This document shows positions 1-9,599 of a DNA stretch of 64,000 nt, one piece after another. The stretch is from Streptomyces sp. 1-11. GTDB lineage: Bacteria > Actinomycetota > Actinomycetes > Streptomycetales > Streptomycetaceae. The stretch lies in assembly GCF_007176755.1 (NCBI RefSeq), contig NZ_BJTV01000009.1, forward strand, positions 186,001-250,000, written 5' to 3'. Each line of letters starts with the position of its first letter. Within the stretch, counting starts at the first letter, position 1. Both the position numbers and the translations under genes were made by a program. Under the pieces are notes generated by a model, which saw nothing but the letters and a program-made list of their open reading frames with translations, ran no database searches and was not told the DNA's origin.

Positions 1-1709
1 GCGGGCAGGGCACGCGCAGCCGCACCGCCCGGGTGCCCGCACAGCGCGCCGACGAGGCGGACGGGGCGCCGCCGCCCGCCGGCGGCCGCGGCGCCGCCCG
101 CAAGGCGGCCCGGGAGGCCGCCCGCCCCCGCCGCGGCACCCGGGCGCGACGGGCCACGCCGGTCGGGCGCGGCAGGCGGGCGCTGCGGATCGCCGGACTG
201 TGCACGGCCCTCGGAGTGCTGGGCACGGCGGGCGTCGGCTGGTGGTTCTACCAGCATCTGAACGGCAACATCCACAGCGTCTCGCTGGACGGCAAGGGCG
301 GCACCGAGAAGGCCGACGCGTTCGGCCGGACCCCGATCAACATCCTGGTCATGGGCTCGGACGGGCGCACCAGCAAGACGGACTGCAAGCTCGGCGGCGG
401 CTGCTCGCGCACCGGCGTGCAGAGCGGCAGCAACGCGGACGTGGAGATGGTGGTGCACATATCCGCCGACCGCTCCAACGCCACCGTGATGAGCATCCCC
501 CGCGACACCATGACCAAGGTCCCGGCCTGCGCGGACAGCGCGACCGGCCGGTCCACGGCCGGTTACTACGGCCAGATCAACAGCGCCCTGCAGTACGGCC
601 CCGCCTGCCAGGTGGCCACCGTGCACCAGCTCACCGGCATCCCCATCGACCACTTCGTCAAGCTCGACTTCTCCGGTGTGGTGAAGATGTCCGACGCGGT
701 CGGCGGAGTCTCCGTCTGCGTCACCGACGACGTCTACGACACCTACTCGCATCTGAAGCTGTCCCGGGGCAGCCACACCCTCAAGGGGGTCGCGGCCCTG
801 GAGTTCGTCCGCTCCCGGCACGGGTTCGGCGACGGCAGCGACCTCGGCCGCACCATCTCCCAGCACATCTTCCTCGGCGCGATGATCCGCAAGTTCAAGA
901 GCGCGGGCACGCTGACCGACCCCAGCGCGGTCTACGGACTCGCGGACGCCGCCACCAAGGCGCTGACCGTGGACGACGGCCTCGGCTCCGTGAAGAAGCT
1001 GATCGGTCTCGCCACCGACGTGAACAAGGTCCCCACCAAGCGGATGACCTTCACCACCATGCAGACCGGCGCCGACCCCGGCGACAGCAACCGGGTCGTG
1101 GTCGGCTCCGGCGCCAAGGCCCTGTTCTCCGCCATCGCCGGCGACCGGTCGCTGAGCACCGGCTCCGGGAAGAAGCCGGGGGCGGCCTCGGCGACCGCCG
1201 GGGCCAAGGCCACCGCCTCGGCCGTGCCCGCCTCCGACATCGCCGTCACGGTGCAGAACGGCACCGCGATCACCGGCCGCGCCTCCGTGGTCGCCGACGC
1301 CCTCACCGGCCAGGGCTTCGGCACCGGTACGACCACGGGCAACGCCCCGAGCCCGGCGGCCACCACCACACTGACCTACGGCGCCGGCCAGAAGGCCGAG
1401 GCCCGCACGGTCGCCGAGGCCCTGGGGCTGCCCGCCTCGCATCTGAAGCAGGGCGCGGGCGCCGGGCTCACCCTGGTCGTCGGCGCCGACTGGCCGAGCG
1501 GCGCCACCTGGCCCGGCGGTTCGCCGTCGGCCTCCTCGGCGCCGGCCGACACCGGCGCCGCGGTCTCCAACGCCCACGCGCAGACCGCCGACCAGGCCAA
1601 GACCTGCGCCAAGGTCAGCCCCTACAGGACCGTCAGCCTCAACGGCGTCCCGATGACACCGGCCCAGGCGTACGCCGCGGCGCGCGGCAAGCCGGACTCC
1701 GACGGCTGA
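1..1709 (+). CDS. LCP (LytR-CpsA-Psr) family protein, 5' end probably outside the window
   Basis: Family members transfer glycopolymers from lipid carriers onto peptidoglycan at the outer membrane face. The frame is open to the window edge; the first in-window start is GTG at 33 but it has no ribosome site, so the true start may lie upstream. Counting from that GTG, an Arg/Ala-rich cytoplasmic tail (1-50) is followed by one membrane helix (about 51-73), then the LCP domain (about 100-290) with NILVMGSDGRT, SIPRDTM, a GGV segment and FVRSRHGFGDGSDLGR, the conserved Asp/Arg pyrophosphate-binding signatures. A linker rich in Ala/Ser leads to a LytR_C domain (about 405-480, starting IAVTVQNGT). 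The C-terminus has a short Cys-containing tail. Family assignment is firm; the exact polymer is unknown. Confidence 0.9.
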   Translation, partial: GQGTRSRTARVPAQRADEADGAPPPAGGRGAARKAAREAARPRRGTRARRATPVGRGRRALRIAGLCTALGVLGTAGVGWWFYQHLNGNIHSVSLDGKGGTEKADAFGRTPINILVMGSDGRTSKTDCKLGGGCSRTGVQSGSNADVEMVVHISADRSNATVMSIPRDTMTKVPACADSATGRSTAGYYGQINSALQYGPACQVATVHQLTGIPIDHFVKLDFSGVVKMSDAVGGVSVCVTDDVYDTYSHLKLSRGSHTLKGVAALEFVRSRHGFGDGSDLGRTISQHIFLGAMIRKFKSAGTLTDPSAVYGLADAATKALTVDDGLGSVKKLIGLATDVNKVPTKRMTFTTMQTGADPGDSNRVVVGSGAKALFSAIAGDRSLSTGSGKKPGAASATAGAKATASAVPASDIAVTVQNGTAITGRASVVADALTGQGFGTGTTTGNAPSPAATTTLTYGAGQKAEARTVAEALGLPASHLKQGAGAGLTLVVGADWPSGATWPGGSPSASSAPADTGAAVSNAHAQTADQAKTCAKVSPYRTVSLNGVPMTPAQAYAAARGKPDSDG

Positions 1710-3105
1710 GCCGTGGCACGGGCTCCGCCGCGCCCGGCGCGGGGCGAGGACGCGGAGCCCGCGGTGTCGGCGCTAGTGTTGATCGAACCGGTGAGCGAGA
1801 CGGGTGGTGGCGGATGGAGTGGCGGGAGTACGCCGAGGCGATGGCCCGGCTCGCCAGGGACCTGCTGGAGCAGGACTCGGTACAGGCGACGCTGGACTCG
1901 ATCTCCGCGGCGGCGGTGGACCTCGTCGAGGGCTGTGAGTCGGCGGGCATTCTCGCGGTGCGCAAGGGCAGAGCGATCACCCTCTCCGCCACGGACGACG
2001 TGGTCCGTGAGTGCGACCGGGTGCAGGGGAAGCTGGGGGAGGGGCCGTGCTTCGACCTGGCCCGGCGCAAGAGCGGCGACCGCGTGTACCGCATCCCCGA
2101 CATGGCCGCCCCCCAGCCCGGCTGGAAGGCCTTCGCCGCGGCGGCCCGCGAACTCGGCGTGTGCAGCATGACGGGAGTGCTGCTGTACACGGACCAGGAG
2201 GACTTCGGGGCGCTGAACCTGTACAGCTCCCGGCCCGGGGCCTTCGGCGAGGACATCGAGACGGCCGGCTGGCTGCTGGCCTCGCACGCCGCCGTGGCGC
2301 TGGCCAGCGCACGCACCATCGACCAGCTGGAGCACGGGCTGGAGAGCCGGCACGCCATCGGAGAGGCCATGGGCATCCTGCGCGAGCGCCACAAGCTCAG
2401 CGAGGAGGACGCCTTCCAGGTGCTGCGGCGCATCTCGCAGGAGCACAACGTCAAGCTGCGTGACGTCGCCCAGCGGGTGCGCGAGGACCGGCCCGGGCCG
2501 GGCTGACCGGCCGCGGGCGGAAGTGTCGTCCGTTCCTGGGGTGGTCCGTCGTGTCTCGGTGGTGGTCCGTTCGGCGGGTCGGCGCGCGTCCGCGTCCGCG
2601 GCGCCCGGTGCAGCGGAACAGGGTCCGCCGTCGCCTCCTGGCCGCGCGCGCCGGGCAGCAGGAGCTGGACGTCGACCTGCTTGCCGTCGTCGTGGGCCGT
2701 CACGGAGAGGGTGTGGCTGATCGCCTTGACGATCTCGAGCCCGTGGCCGCCGATCCGCTGTCCGTCGCGGGACCTGACCTCCGGCAGCCGGCGGGAGGAG
2801 TCCCACACCGTGATCCGCAGGCGCTCGCTGTCGCGGGACACCTCGAGGGCGAGCCCACATGGTCCTGACGTGTGCATTACGACATTGGTGATCAGTTCGC
2901 TGACCACCAGTTGCGTGTCCTGTACCACGCGGTCGGGGACGGGAATGCGGCCGGTGGCACGGACACGGTCGAGAAAGCGCTCCGCCGCTGCGCGGGCCTG
3001 AGCGGCGCTGATCGCACCGCTGTCCCAGGTGTTGTCCCACCGCAGCGGGGCGTCCCCGTTCCGTTCCGGTCCATCCGATGCCTTCTGCCTAAGCGGGATG
3101 GCCAT
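1639..3105 (-). CDS. RsbW-like ATP-binding (anti-sigma type) protein; reading frame runs on antisense
   Basis: Residues 1-155 form a HATPase_c_2 domain typical of Streptomyces serine kinase/anti-sigma switch proteins: QLVVSELITNVVMHT (N box with Glu and Asn), VWDSS (G1-like) and GGHGLEIVKAISH (G2). Such proteins are normally about 150-170 aa. Here no stop codon occurs in this frame until 1639, because about 250 bases after the domain contain no minus-strand stop in any frame. The frame then crosses the whole GAF-ANTAR gene in antisense. The translated part below about 2500 has no recognisable fold and is probably not real coding. Either the protein has a long spurious tail or a base change removed the stop. 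The domain is certain; the 3' end is not. Confidence 0.6.
   Translation of the reverse strand: MAIPLRQKASDGPERNGDAPLRWDNTWDSGAISAAQARAAAERFLDRVRATGRIPVPDRVVQDTQLVVSELITNVVMHTSGPCGLALEVSRDSERLRITVWDSSRRLPEVRSRDGQRIGGHGLEIVKAISHTLSVTAHDDGKQVDVQLLLPGARGQEATADPVPLHRAPRTRTRADPPNGPPPRHDGPPQERTTLPPAAGQPGPGRSSRTRWATSRSLTLCSCEMRRSTWKASSSLSLWRSRRMPMASPMACRLSSPCSSWSMVRALASATAACEASSQPAVSMSSPKAPGRELYRFSAPKSSWSVYSSTPVMLHTPSSRAAAAKAFQPGWGAAMSGMRYTRSPLLRRARSKHGPSPSFPCTRSHSRTTSSVAERVIALPLRTARMPADSQPSTRSTAAAEIESSVACTESCSSRSLASRAIASAYSRHSIRHHPSRSPVRSTLAPTPRAPRPRPAPGAAEPVPRLSRRSPACRAPRRTPGPVSSGRR
1814..2506 (+). CDS. GAF and ANTAR domain-containing regulator
   Basis: A 230-aa soluble protein. An N-terminal GAF sensor domain (about 10-160, including the GKLGEGPCFDLAR and GALNLYSSRPGAF segments) is followed by a C-terminal ANTAR RNA-binding domain (about 168-222; HAIGEAMGILRERHKLS then AFQVLRRISQEHNVKLRDVA). 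ANTAR proteins of this layout bind dual hairpins in mRNA and act as antiterminators, or act on anti-sigma partners. The start is ATG at 1814 (MEWREYAE); the frame is open further upstream but shows no family similarity there. The ribosome site is weak. It lies beside an RsbW-like kinase and a SpoIIE phosphatase, suggesting a shared stress-signalling group. Confidence 0.88.
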   Translation: MEWREYAEAMARLARDLLEQDSVQATLDSISAAAVDLVEGCESAGILAVRKGRAITLSATDDVVRECDRVQGKLGEGPCFDLARRKSGDRVYRIPDMAAPQPGWKAFAAAARELGVCSMTGVLLYTDQEDFGALNLYSSRPGAFGEDIETAGWLLASHAAVALASARTIDQLEHGLESRHAIGEAMGILRERHKLSEEDAFQVLRRISQEHNVKLRDVAQRVREDRPGPG

Positions 3106-3288
3106 GAAATGCCTCAGTCGTCAATGGTTGCGTTCGCTGATCTGAAACAGTCGGCTACCCAGAAGCCGGAACGCTAGCCGTCATCCGGCCCACCAGTGTC
3201 GTCGACGTAGGCCGCACATCCGGACGATGAGCAATATTGGCGACATGTCTACTCTTGTCGGTGTGAACGGTCCGTCGGCGGGCAGCCG

Positions 3289-5457
3289 ATGGTCCGGAAG
3301 GTTGACGACGACTTCACTCTGCTTGTCAGCGGAGGCGCTATGCGGCCCGGTCCCCATGAGGGCGGCGCCCTGGACGAGGCGCTCGGGTCGGCGCTGACCG
3401 GCGTGGTGCGCCGCACCGGCGCGTCGATCGGCGGTCTGTTCCTGACCGAGGAGCCGCGGGGGGTGCTGCGCATGGTGGCCGTCTGCGGTGTGCCGCAGGA
3501 GTTCACCGCGCCGTGGCGGCGCCTTCCGCTCACCGCCCCCGCGCCGCTCACCGAGGCGGTCCGCGAGCACCGCATGGTGTGGATCTCCGGCCACGACGAG
3601 ATGGCGCTCCGCTATCCGCGCACCGCGGCCGTGCTGCCCTACCGGTTCGCGCTCGCCGCGATCCCCCTGGTCGGCGCCCGCCGCTGCTGGGGCGGCCTGG
3701 TGCTGCTGTGGCCCGACGAGCGGGCCCGCGCCGCCTCGGCGCGCGAACGCGGCCACCTCACCGCCAGCGCGCACCAGCTCGCCCGGCTGCTGGACGACCT
3801 GCCCGGGCCGCCGCACCTTCCCGAGCTGCCCCGCGTCCTGCGTGTCGAAACCGAGCGCCACCCGCTGGTGACCGGCATGGCCGCGGCCGACTTCCTCGAA
3901 CGCCTCCCCGAGGGCGCCGTCTCCCTGGACCTGGAGGGCCGCGTCACCTTCGTCAGCACCGCGGCCGCCCGGCTGCTCGGCCGCCCGGTGCGGGAACTGC
4001 TAGGGACCCGGCCCTGGCAGTCCCTGCCGTGGCTGGACGACCCCGTCTACGAGGACCGGTACCGCACGGTCGTCGTCAGCCGGACGCCCGCCTCGTTCGA
4101 CGCACTGCGGCCGCCGGACCAGTGGCTGACGTTCCGGCTCCACCCGGACGCCAGCGGCATCAGCGTGCGTGTCCTCGCGGGCCGCGAGCAGGACGCCGAG
4201 CCGGCGGCGCCGCCGGTGCGCCGGGCCGCACCGGCGCCGACCGGACGGCTCTACCAGCTGGTGCACCTCGCGGCCGCGCTCACCGAGATCGTCACCGTGA
4301 AGGACCTCGTCGCCCTCGTCACCAGCCAGGTCCTGCCCGCCTTCGGCGCCCAGGGCATGATCCTCTCCGCCTTCGACGCCGGCCGGCTGAGCATCGCCGG
4401 CCACCACGGCTATTCCGCCGAGGCCGTGGAGCGTCTGGACGCGCTCCCGCTGGACACCGAGCTGACACCGGCCGGCGAAGTCCTGTCGGCCGGCGTCCCC
4501 GCCTTCGTCTGCAGCCCGGCCGAACTGGCCCGCAGCCACCCCGAGGCGGTCCGGATCAGCGGCAAGCAGGCGTGGGCGTTCCTGCCGCTGGTCGTCTCCG
4601 GCCGCCCGGTCGGCTGCTGCATCCTCTCCTACGACCGCCCGCACGACTTCAGCGCCGACGAGCGCGCCGTGCTCACCTCACTGGCCGGCCTGGTCGCCCA
4701 GGCGCTGGACCGCGCCGGCCTGTACGACACCCAGTACCGCCTCGTCCACGAACTCCAGCAGGCGCTCCTGCCCAGCACCCTGCCCCCGGTGCCGGGTCTG
4801 GAGGTCGCCGCACGCTATCTGCCGGCTGGGCACGGCCTGGAGGTGGGCGGGGACTTCTACGACCTGCTGCGCCTGGACGACGGCACCGCCGCGGCCGTCA
4901 TCGGCGACGTGGAGGGGCACAGCGTCGCCGCCGCCGCGCTCATGGGACAGGTCCGCACCGCCGTGCACGCCCACGCGACGGCGGGTGCGGCGCCGGACCA
5001 GGTCATGGCCCGCACCAACCAGCTCCTCGTGGACCTGGACTCCGAGCTGCTCGTCGCCTGTTTGTACGTGCAACTCGACCTGACCGGGCACCGGTTGCTC
5101 CTCGCCAGCGCCGGTCACGTGCCGCCGCTGATCCGGTCCGGGCCAGGGCGCGCGGGGACGCTGGACGTGGAGCCGGGGCCGCTGCTGGGCATCGGCTCCC
5201 GGGTCCGCTACCCCGTCACCGCCGCCGCGCTGCCCGCGGGCGCGATCCTCGCCCTGCACACGGACGGACTGGTGGAGCGGCCGGGCGCCGACGTCGCGCG
5301 GACCACCACGGAGCTGGCCGCCCACCTCGCCGGCGCCGACGACGGTGACCTCACGGACCTGGCCGACAGCCTCGTCCGGCACGCCTGGCCGGGCGGCCGC
5401 CGCACCGACGACGTGACCGTGCTGCTGCTGAGGGCCCTGGGCGGCCCGGAGAGGTGA
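3289..5457 (+). CDS. SpoIIE/PP2C family protein phosphatase with GAF and PAS sensor domains
   Basis: A 722-aa multidomain phosphatase expected to dephosphorylate anti-anti-sigma factors. Order: GAF-like domain (about 25-155), PAS domain (about 195-290; LPEGAVSLDLEGRVTFVS), second GAF (about 325-480), then a SpoIIE-type PP2C domain (about 500-715) with GGDFYDLLRLDDG, IGDVEGHSVAAAALM and the late Asp in RRTDDVTVLLLR, the metal-binding acidic positions. No membrane segment. ATG at 3289 fits; a second in-frame ATG at 3340 (MRPGPHEGG) is an alternative start. It is divergent from the RsbW-like kinase gene, its natural counterpart in a partner-switching module; no STAS anti-anti-sigma gene is seen nearby. 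Confidence 0.9.
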   Translation: MVRKVDDDFTLLVSGGAMRPGPHEGGALDEALGSALTGVVRRTGASIGGLFLTEEPRGVLRMVAVCGVPQEFTAPWRRLPLTAPAPLTEAVREHRMVWISGHDEMALRYPRTAAVLPYRFALAAIPLVGARRCWGGLVLLWPDERARAASARERGHLTASAHQLARLLDDLPGPPHLPELPRVLRVETERHPLVTGMAAADFLERLPEGAVSLDLEGRVTFVSTAAARLLGRPVRELLGTRPWQSLPWLDDPVYEDRYRTVVVSRTPASFDALRPPDQWLTFRLHPDASGISVRVLAGREQDAEPAAPPVRRAAPAPTGRLYQLVHLAAALTEIVTVKDLVALVTSQVLPAFGAQGMILSAFDAGRLSIAGHHGYSAEAVERLDALPLDTELTPAGEVLSAGVPAFVCSPAELARSHPEAVRISGKQAWAFLPLVVSGRPVGCCILSYDRPHDFSADERAVLTSLAGLVAQALDRAGLYDTQYRLVHELQQALLPSTLPPVPGLEVAARYLPAGHGLEVGGDFYDLLRLDDGTAAAVIGDVEGHSVAAAALMGQVRTAVHAHATAGAAPDQVMARTNQLLVDLDSELLVACLYVQLDLTGHRLLLASAGHVPPLIRSGPGRAGTLDVEPGPLLGIGSRVRYPVTAAALPAGAILALHTDGLVERPGADVARTTTELAAHLAGADDGDLTDLADSLVRHAWPGGRRTDDVTVLLLRALGGPER

Positions 5458-5480
5458 GGCCCGACCGCGGAGACTCGTAC

Positions 5481-6371
5481 CTAGCGAGCGGTGCCGAAGT
5501 CCTGGGTCCAGTAGCTGCCGGGCTGCGCGAGACCGACGCCGATCTCCTTGAACGCGCAGTTGAGGATGTTGGCCCGGTGGCCGGGGCTGGACATCCAGCC
5601 CGCCATGACCTGCTCAGCGGTGGAGTAGCCGTACGCGACGTTCTCGCCGTACGAGCTCCAGGCGTAGCCGGCGCTCGTGATCCGGTCGCCGGGGGCGGAC
5701 CCGTCGGATCCGGTGTGCGACATGTTCTGGTGGGCGGCCATGTCCTGGCTGTGCGCCTGCGCCGCCTTGGTGAGCGTCGCGTTCAGGGTCAGCGCGGAGC
5801 AACCGACCTTGCCCCGCTCGGCGTTGACCAGCTCCAGGATGCGGGCGGCGACACCGGAGGCCGTGGCGGTGGGCTGCGGGGAGGCCGGCGGCGCGGTGAT
5901 GGCCGGCGCGGTGCCGGCCGTGGACGCCGGCGCGGTGGTGGCGGTGGGCGCAGGCGCGGTGGTGGCGGTGGGGGCCGGCTTGGGCGTGGTCCGGGGCGCG
6001 GCGGCGCGGGCCGGGTGAGCGCTGGGGGACACCTTGACGGTGTGCCGGTGCGCCTGCTTGTGCTTGTGCGCCGGCTTCGACGCCGGCTTCGGCTTGTGCG
6101 AAGCGGCCGCCGGAGTGCCCGGCGCGGTCGTGTCCGGCGTCTGCGACGGCAGCCAGCTAGGCGCGATGCCGCCGTCGCCGTGCCAGTAGTGCTGCCCGTA
6201 GCCGTCGTAGGGGCTCTGGGCGGCGGCGTCCTGTACGGCGACGGGACGGCTGCTTGCGCCGTTCGGCCACTCGCCGCAGGCCATGGCTATGGACGGCACT
6301 CCTACGGCGCCCACGGCGACCGCAGCGATGACCACCCGCCGGTGACGCTGCTTCTTGCGATGCTCTCCCAT
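5481..6371 (-). CDS. secreted CAP (SCP/PR1) domain protein
   Basis: 296 aa. A basic N-terminus (MGEHRKKQRHRR) and hydrophobic stretch (about 13-31) form a signal peptide or anchor. A long Ala/Thr/Pro-rich linker with Lys/His blocks (about 70-170) separates it from a C-terminal CAP domain (about 175-296): ILELVNAERGK, HSQDMAAHQNMSHTGSDG, YGENVAYGYS, WMSSPGHRANILN and WTQDFG. The His/Glu cavity residues (NMSH, GENVA) are present. Function in Streptomyces is unknown; wall-associated or lipid-binding roles are proposed for the family. Convergent with the SpoIIE gene, 23 bases apart. Confidence 0.9.
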   Translation of the reverse strand: MGEHRKKQRHRRVVIAAVAVGAVGVPSIAMACGEWPNGASSRPVAVQDAAAQSPYDGYGQHYWHGDGGIAPSWLPSQTPDTTAPGTPAAASHKPKPASKPAHKHKQAHRHTVKVSPSAHPARAAAPRTTPKPAPTATTAPAPTATTAPASTAGTAPAITAPPASPQPTATASGVAARILELVNAERGKVGCSALTLNATLTKAAQAHSQDMAAHQNMSHTGSDGSAPGDRITSAGYAWSSYGENVAYGYSTAEQVMAGWMSSPGHRANILNCAFKEIGVGLAQPGSYWTQDFGTAR

Positions 6372-6842
6372 TGCGTGACCTCACTCGCTGGTCGTTGCGC
6401 GCCCCGGTGTCGGCCGACGCGCCGCGGACTCCGCTCCCGACCTGCGGGAACGCCTTGCGGATGGTCATTCTTAGGAAGCCTTCACACAGCATGCAAAGAG
6501 GCGTTCGTACTACCGCGCCTAGTAGACCGGTGCGGCCCTTGCCAAGGGGTGGCGGGCGTGCAGGACCGGCCGGCGCCGGCCGCACCGGCTCCCGGCGCAC
6601 CGTCAGAAACCCTGCTGTGCCCCGTGAACGCGGATCGCGGCCGCCCGGGCGTGGCCGCCTGCGGCCGGGTCTGATCCACTTCCACACCAAGGCGGACAAA
6701 TCCCATATGTCACCGGAGCGGTGTCTACTATCCCCGACGCTCAGATCGCGGGCGAGCTGTGAGGGATGTCACGGAACCATTGCTTCCGCTTGTCGTCCGG
6801 GCGCCAGGACCCGGCGGCGGCCGGTCCGGCCGGTCCGGTCGG
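6372..6842. other. intergenic region, no gene seen
   Basis: 471 bases upstream of the CAP-domain gene and downstream of the DUF1905 gene. Both neighbours are on the minus strand, so the right part should hold the DUF1905 terminator (GGTCCGG repeats near 6818-6842) and the left part the CAP gene promoter. No open frame here has convincing codon use or a ribosome site. Confidence 0.5.
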
Positions 6843-7130
6843 TCAGAGGCGCACGGTCATCGTCACGCTCACGTCGTCTCCCGCCGACAGACCCTGCGGC
6901 GCGCGGACGGCCTTCTTCAGCGGCAGCAGATAGCCGCCGTCCTTGGGGAAGAGCGACGTGGAGAAGGCGCGGCCGCCGATCCGGGCGTCGACCGGGATCA
7001 CGCCCCAGCCGTATGTGGCAGCCGAGGCGATCTGCCGGATGTCGGCGCACTCCTCCTCGGGCACGGCGACGAAGTAGAACGGTGACGGCCCCCGCCACTC
7101 GACGATCCGGCCTTCGAAGGCAAGTTCCAT
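6843..7130 (-). CDS. DUF1905 domain-containing protein
   Basis: 95 aa, the full size for a stand-alone DUF1905 protein, a small beta-barrel of unknown biochemical role. Typical features are the opening ELAFEGRIVEWRG, the YFVAVPEE segment, the GWGVIPVDARIG core, FSTSLFPKDGGYLLPLK and the closing GDDVSVTMTVRL. ATG at 7130 with GGAG upstream. No membrane segment. Neighbours give no functional hint. Confidence 0.88.
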   Translation of the reverse strand: MELAFEGRIVEWRGPSPFYFVAVPEEECADIRQIASAATYGWGVIPVDARIGGRAFSTSLFPKDGGYLLPLKKAVRAPQGLSAGDDVSVTMTVRL

Positions 7131-7265
7131 ACGGAGAACTCCAGTTGACCGGGCGGGGACGGCTCGCCGTCAGCGTACCCGCCGGGCGGGGCCCCGTCCG
7201 CGCCGCGGGTGATCCGGGGCGCCGGACCGGGGCCGCGCCGCCGGCGGGGCGGGGGTCAGGCCGGT

Positions 7266-8561
7266 TCACCCCCGCCAGGCGCCGTCCCGCTGGGCCCAGC
7301 GCACGGCCGGCGCGACACAGAGCCCGGCGAGGGCGAACACCGCGCCGAGCACCGCCCAGCCCAGCGCGCCGTGGGCGATCGCGGTGACGGTGACCAGGGC
7401 CGGTCCCGCCATCATCCCCGCCGAGGCTCCCGCGCCGAACACTCCCTGGTAGACGCCGTGCGCGCGGGCGTCGGCGAGTTCGTAGCCGAGGGTCCAGCCG
7501 CCGGCCGCGGACAGCACCTCGGCGAAGACCTGCACCACCGCCCCGGCCGTCAGCGACAGCACGGCCCACACCGGGGAGAGGCCCGCGGACAGCGCGTACA
7601 CCGCGCAGGCCGCGGCCAGCAGCAGCCCCGACCAGCCCATCGCCCGTACCGCCGTGGGCACCCGGGAGGCACGCCGGGCGACCCGCACCTGGAGCACGGC
7701 CACCAGCGCACAGTTGACGATCATCAGCAGGGCCGCCGTCCAGCGCGGCGCCGTGGTGCGTTCCACGATCCACAGCGGCAGCCCCACCTCGGACAGCGTG
7801 TACTGCGCCACCAGCACCGCGTTGAGCACCGTCACCGCCAGGAACGGCAGGTCGCGCACCGCCCGCCAGCCCTCGCCCGCCGGAGCCCCGGCGGCCGGAA
7901 CGGCACGCTCACGCGCGTGCGGCGCCAGTGGCAGCCGGGGCAGCAGCAGGGCGGGTCCCGCGAACGACAGCGCGTTGAGCGCGATCACCGTCAGGTAGGC
8001 CCCCCGCGTGTCGACCTGCAGGGCGACCGCGCCCAGCGCGCCGCCCGCACCCATCCCGACGTTGGTCACCATCCGCAGGTACGCGCGCGCCTCCACCCGG
8101 GTGGCCGGCGGCAGCACGTCCGCGTACAGCGCCCCCTGCACCCCGCGGCTCGCCATCTGCAGACCCGTCGCGCAGATCACCGCCACGAGGAAGCCGGCGT
8201 ACGACCCCACGAGGACGTACGAGGCGGTGGCGATCCCCGTGCCGCCCCACAGCAGGGCCCCGACCCGTCGCGCGCCCCACCGGTCCGCCGCCCGTCCGGC
8301 GGGCACCCCGGCGGCCACGCCCACCAGGCCCGCGACCGTCATCCCGAGCCCGACCGCAGTCGCGTCCAGGCCGACGATGCGCGTGAAGTAGAGCACGCCT
8401 AGGGGGAAGTACAGTCCGTTGCCGAGGGAGTTGACGGCGGTCAGCACGGTGGCCAGCCGCAGCACCGGGTCGGCCGGCAGTAGTCCGCCCGCCCGGGTCG
8501 CCCGTCCGGGCGGTGAACCGCCGTTCTCGTCAAGGGCCTTCGGAAGTGGTGTGGTGGTCAT
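7266..8561 (-). CDS. MFS transporter
   Basis: About 431 aa with roughly twelve hydrophobic segments. Includes the MFS-type loop AGRAADRWGARRVGALL after the second helix and a central cytoplasmic loop near the middle. A drug or metabolite exporter is likely but the substrate cannot be read. ATG at 8561 (MTTTPLPKAL) is preferred; an in-frame GTG at 8582 would add seven residues, and neither has a clear ribosome site. Divergent from a helix-turn-helix gene (57 bases between starts), an arrangement typical of a local regulator controlling the pump. Confidence 0.88.
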   Translation of the reverse strand: MTTTPLPKALDENGGSPPGRATRAGGLLPADPVLRLATVLTAVNSLGNGLYFPLGVLYFTRIVGLDATAVGLGMTVAGLVGVAAGVPAGRAADRWGARRVGALLWGGTGIATASYVLVGSYAGFLVAVICATGLQMASRGVQGALYADVLPPATRVEARAYLRMVTNVGMGAGGALGAVALQVDTRGAYLTVIALNALSFAGPALLLPRLPLAPHARERAVPAAGAPAGEGWRAVRDLPFLAVTVLNAVLVAQYTLSEVGLPLWIVERTTAPRWTAALLMIVNCALVAVLQVRVARRASRVPTAVRAMGWSGLLLAAACAVYALSAGLSPVWAVLSLTAGAVVQVFAEVLSAAGGWTLGYELADARAHGVYQGVFGAGASAGMMAGPALVTVTAIAHGALGWAVLGAVFALAGLCVAPAVRWAQRDGAWRG

Positions 8562-8596
8562 GCCGGACAGCCAACCCCGCACCCGGCCCGGTCCGA

Positions 8597-8622
8597 CAAT
8601 GATTTAGCGTGGCGCTCAATGA
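8597..8622. promoter_or_regulatory. possible operator in the divergent MFS/regulator promoter
   Basis: The gap holds an inverted repeat AGCG-TGG-CGCT (8606-8616) framed by two CAATGA copies exactly 20 bases apart (8597 and 8617; the second overlaps the regulator start). It is a candidate site for autoregulation by the HTH protein. Inference from position only. Confidence 0.35.
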
Positions 8623-9599
8623 TCGAGTTCCGCTTCGCCGTCGGCGACCTGGCCACCACCTCCTTCGCCTACTCCCCGCTGCAGGAGGCGGTGTTCTCGC
8701 TGCGCTGTCTGCACGACCCCGCCCGGTACCCGCACCACCGGCCGTGGCTGCGCCGCATCCGTCCGCTCCTGGAGCGGCTGGACCGCGAGGTGCTCACCGT
8801 CCTGGTCGCCCCCTGGCTGTGGGTGCCCGACTTCCTCACCCCGCGCCCGGCGCGGGCCCGGCCGGTCTTCGAGCGGGAACTCGACGAGGTCCGCCGTACG
8901 CCGCCGGACGTCGTCGCCGCCGACTTCCGGGCCACCTACCGGGAGGACACCCTCCCGCCGGTCGTCGCCCGGGGCCTGGCCGACCCGGCGGCCTTCCTCG
9001 CCCGGCTCGCCGGAGCCCTCGACGCGTACTGGCGCACCTGTCTGGCCGACGCGTGGTGGCCGCGTGCGCAGAGCATCATGGAGGCCGATCTCGCCCACCG
9101 GGCGGGGGTGCTCGCGGAACAGGGCGCGGCCGCCCTTTTCGCCGGTCTCGACCCGCAACTCGTCTGGACCGGAGACCAGTTGAGGCTGCACCGGGAGGGC
9201 GACACCGCCCCCTGGCCGTCGGCCGACATCCGCATCGCGGGACGCGGCATGGTGCTGATGCCTACGCTCTTCGCGCGCGGCGCCCAGACGATGATCGACG
9301 CGACACGACCGCCGCTCCTGGTCTATCCGGCCCGCGGCCGTGCCACCCTCTCCGAGACACCGCCCCCGGTCACCGGCCGCGCCCTGGTCCGGCTCCTCGG
9401 CCGCCCCCGCGCCCGGCTGCTGTGCCTGCTCGCCGAACCGGCGTCCACGACCGAACTCGCCCACCGGCTGGGCGTCACCCCGGGCGCCGTCAGCCAGCAC
9501 CTGGCCGTCCTCTACGACGCGGGCCTGCTCAGCCGGACCCGCAGCGGCCGCACCGTCCGCTACCGGCGCACGCCGCTGGGCGACGAGCTGTGCCGGTAG
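8619..9599 (+). CDS. ArsR-like winged-helix regulator with DUF5937-type N-terminal region
   Basis: 326 aa. The last third holds a winged helix: ARLLCLLAEPASTTELAHRLGVTPGAVSQHLAVLYDAGLLSRTRSGRTVRYRRT (about 265-320, shown here only to mark the element). Confidence 0.8.
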   Translation: MIEFRFAVGDLATTSFAYSPLQEAVFSLRCLHDPARYPHHRPWLRRIRPLLERLDREVLTVLVAPWLWVPDFLTPRPARARPVFERELDEVRRTPPDVVAADFRATYREDTLPPVVARGLADPAAFLARLAGALDAYWRTCLADAWWPRAQSIMEADLAHRAGVLAEQGAAALFAGLDPQLVWTGDQLRLHREGDTAPWPSADIRIAGRGMVLMPTLFARGAQTMIDATRPPLLVYPARGRATLSETPPPVTGRALVRLLGRPRARLLCLLAEPASTTELAHRLGVTPGAVSQHLAVLYDAGLLSRTRSGRTVRYRRTPLGDELCR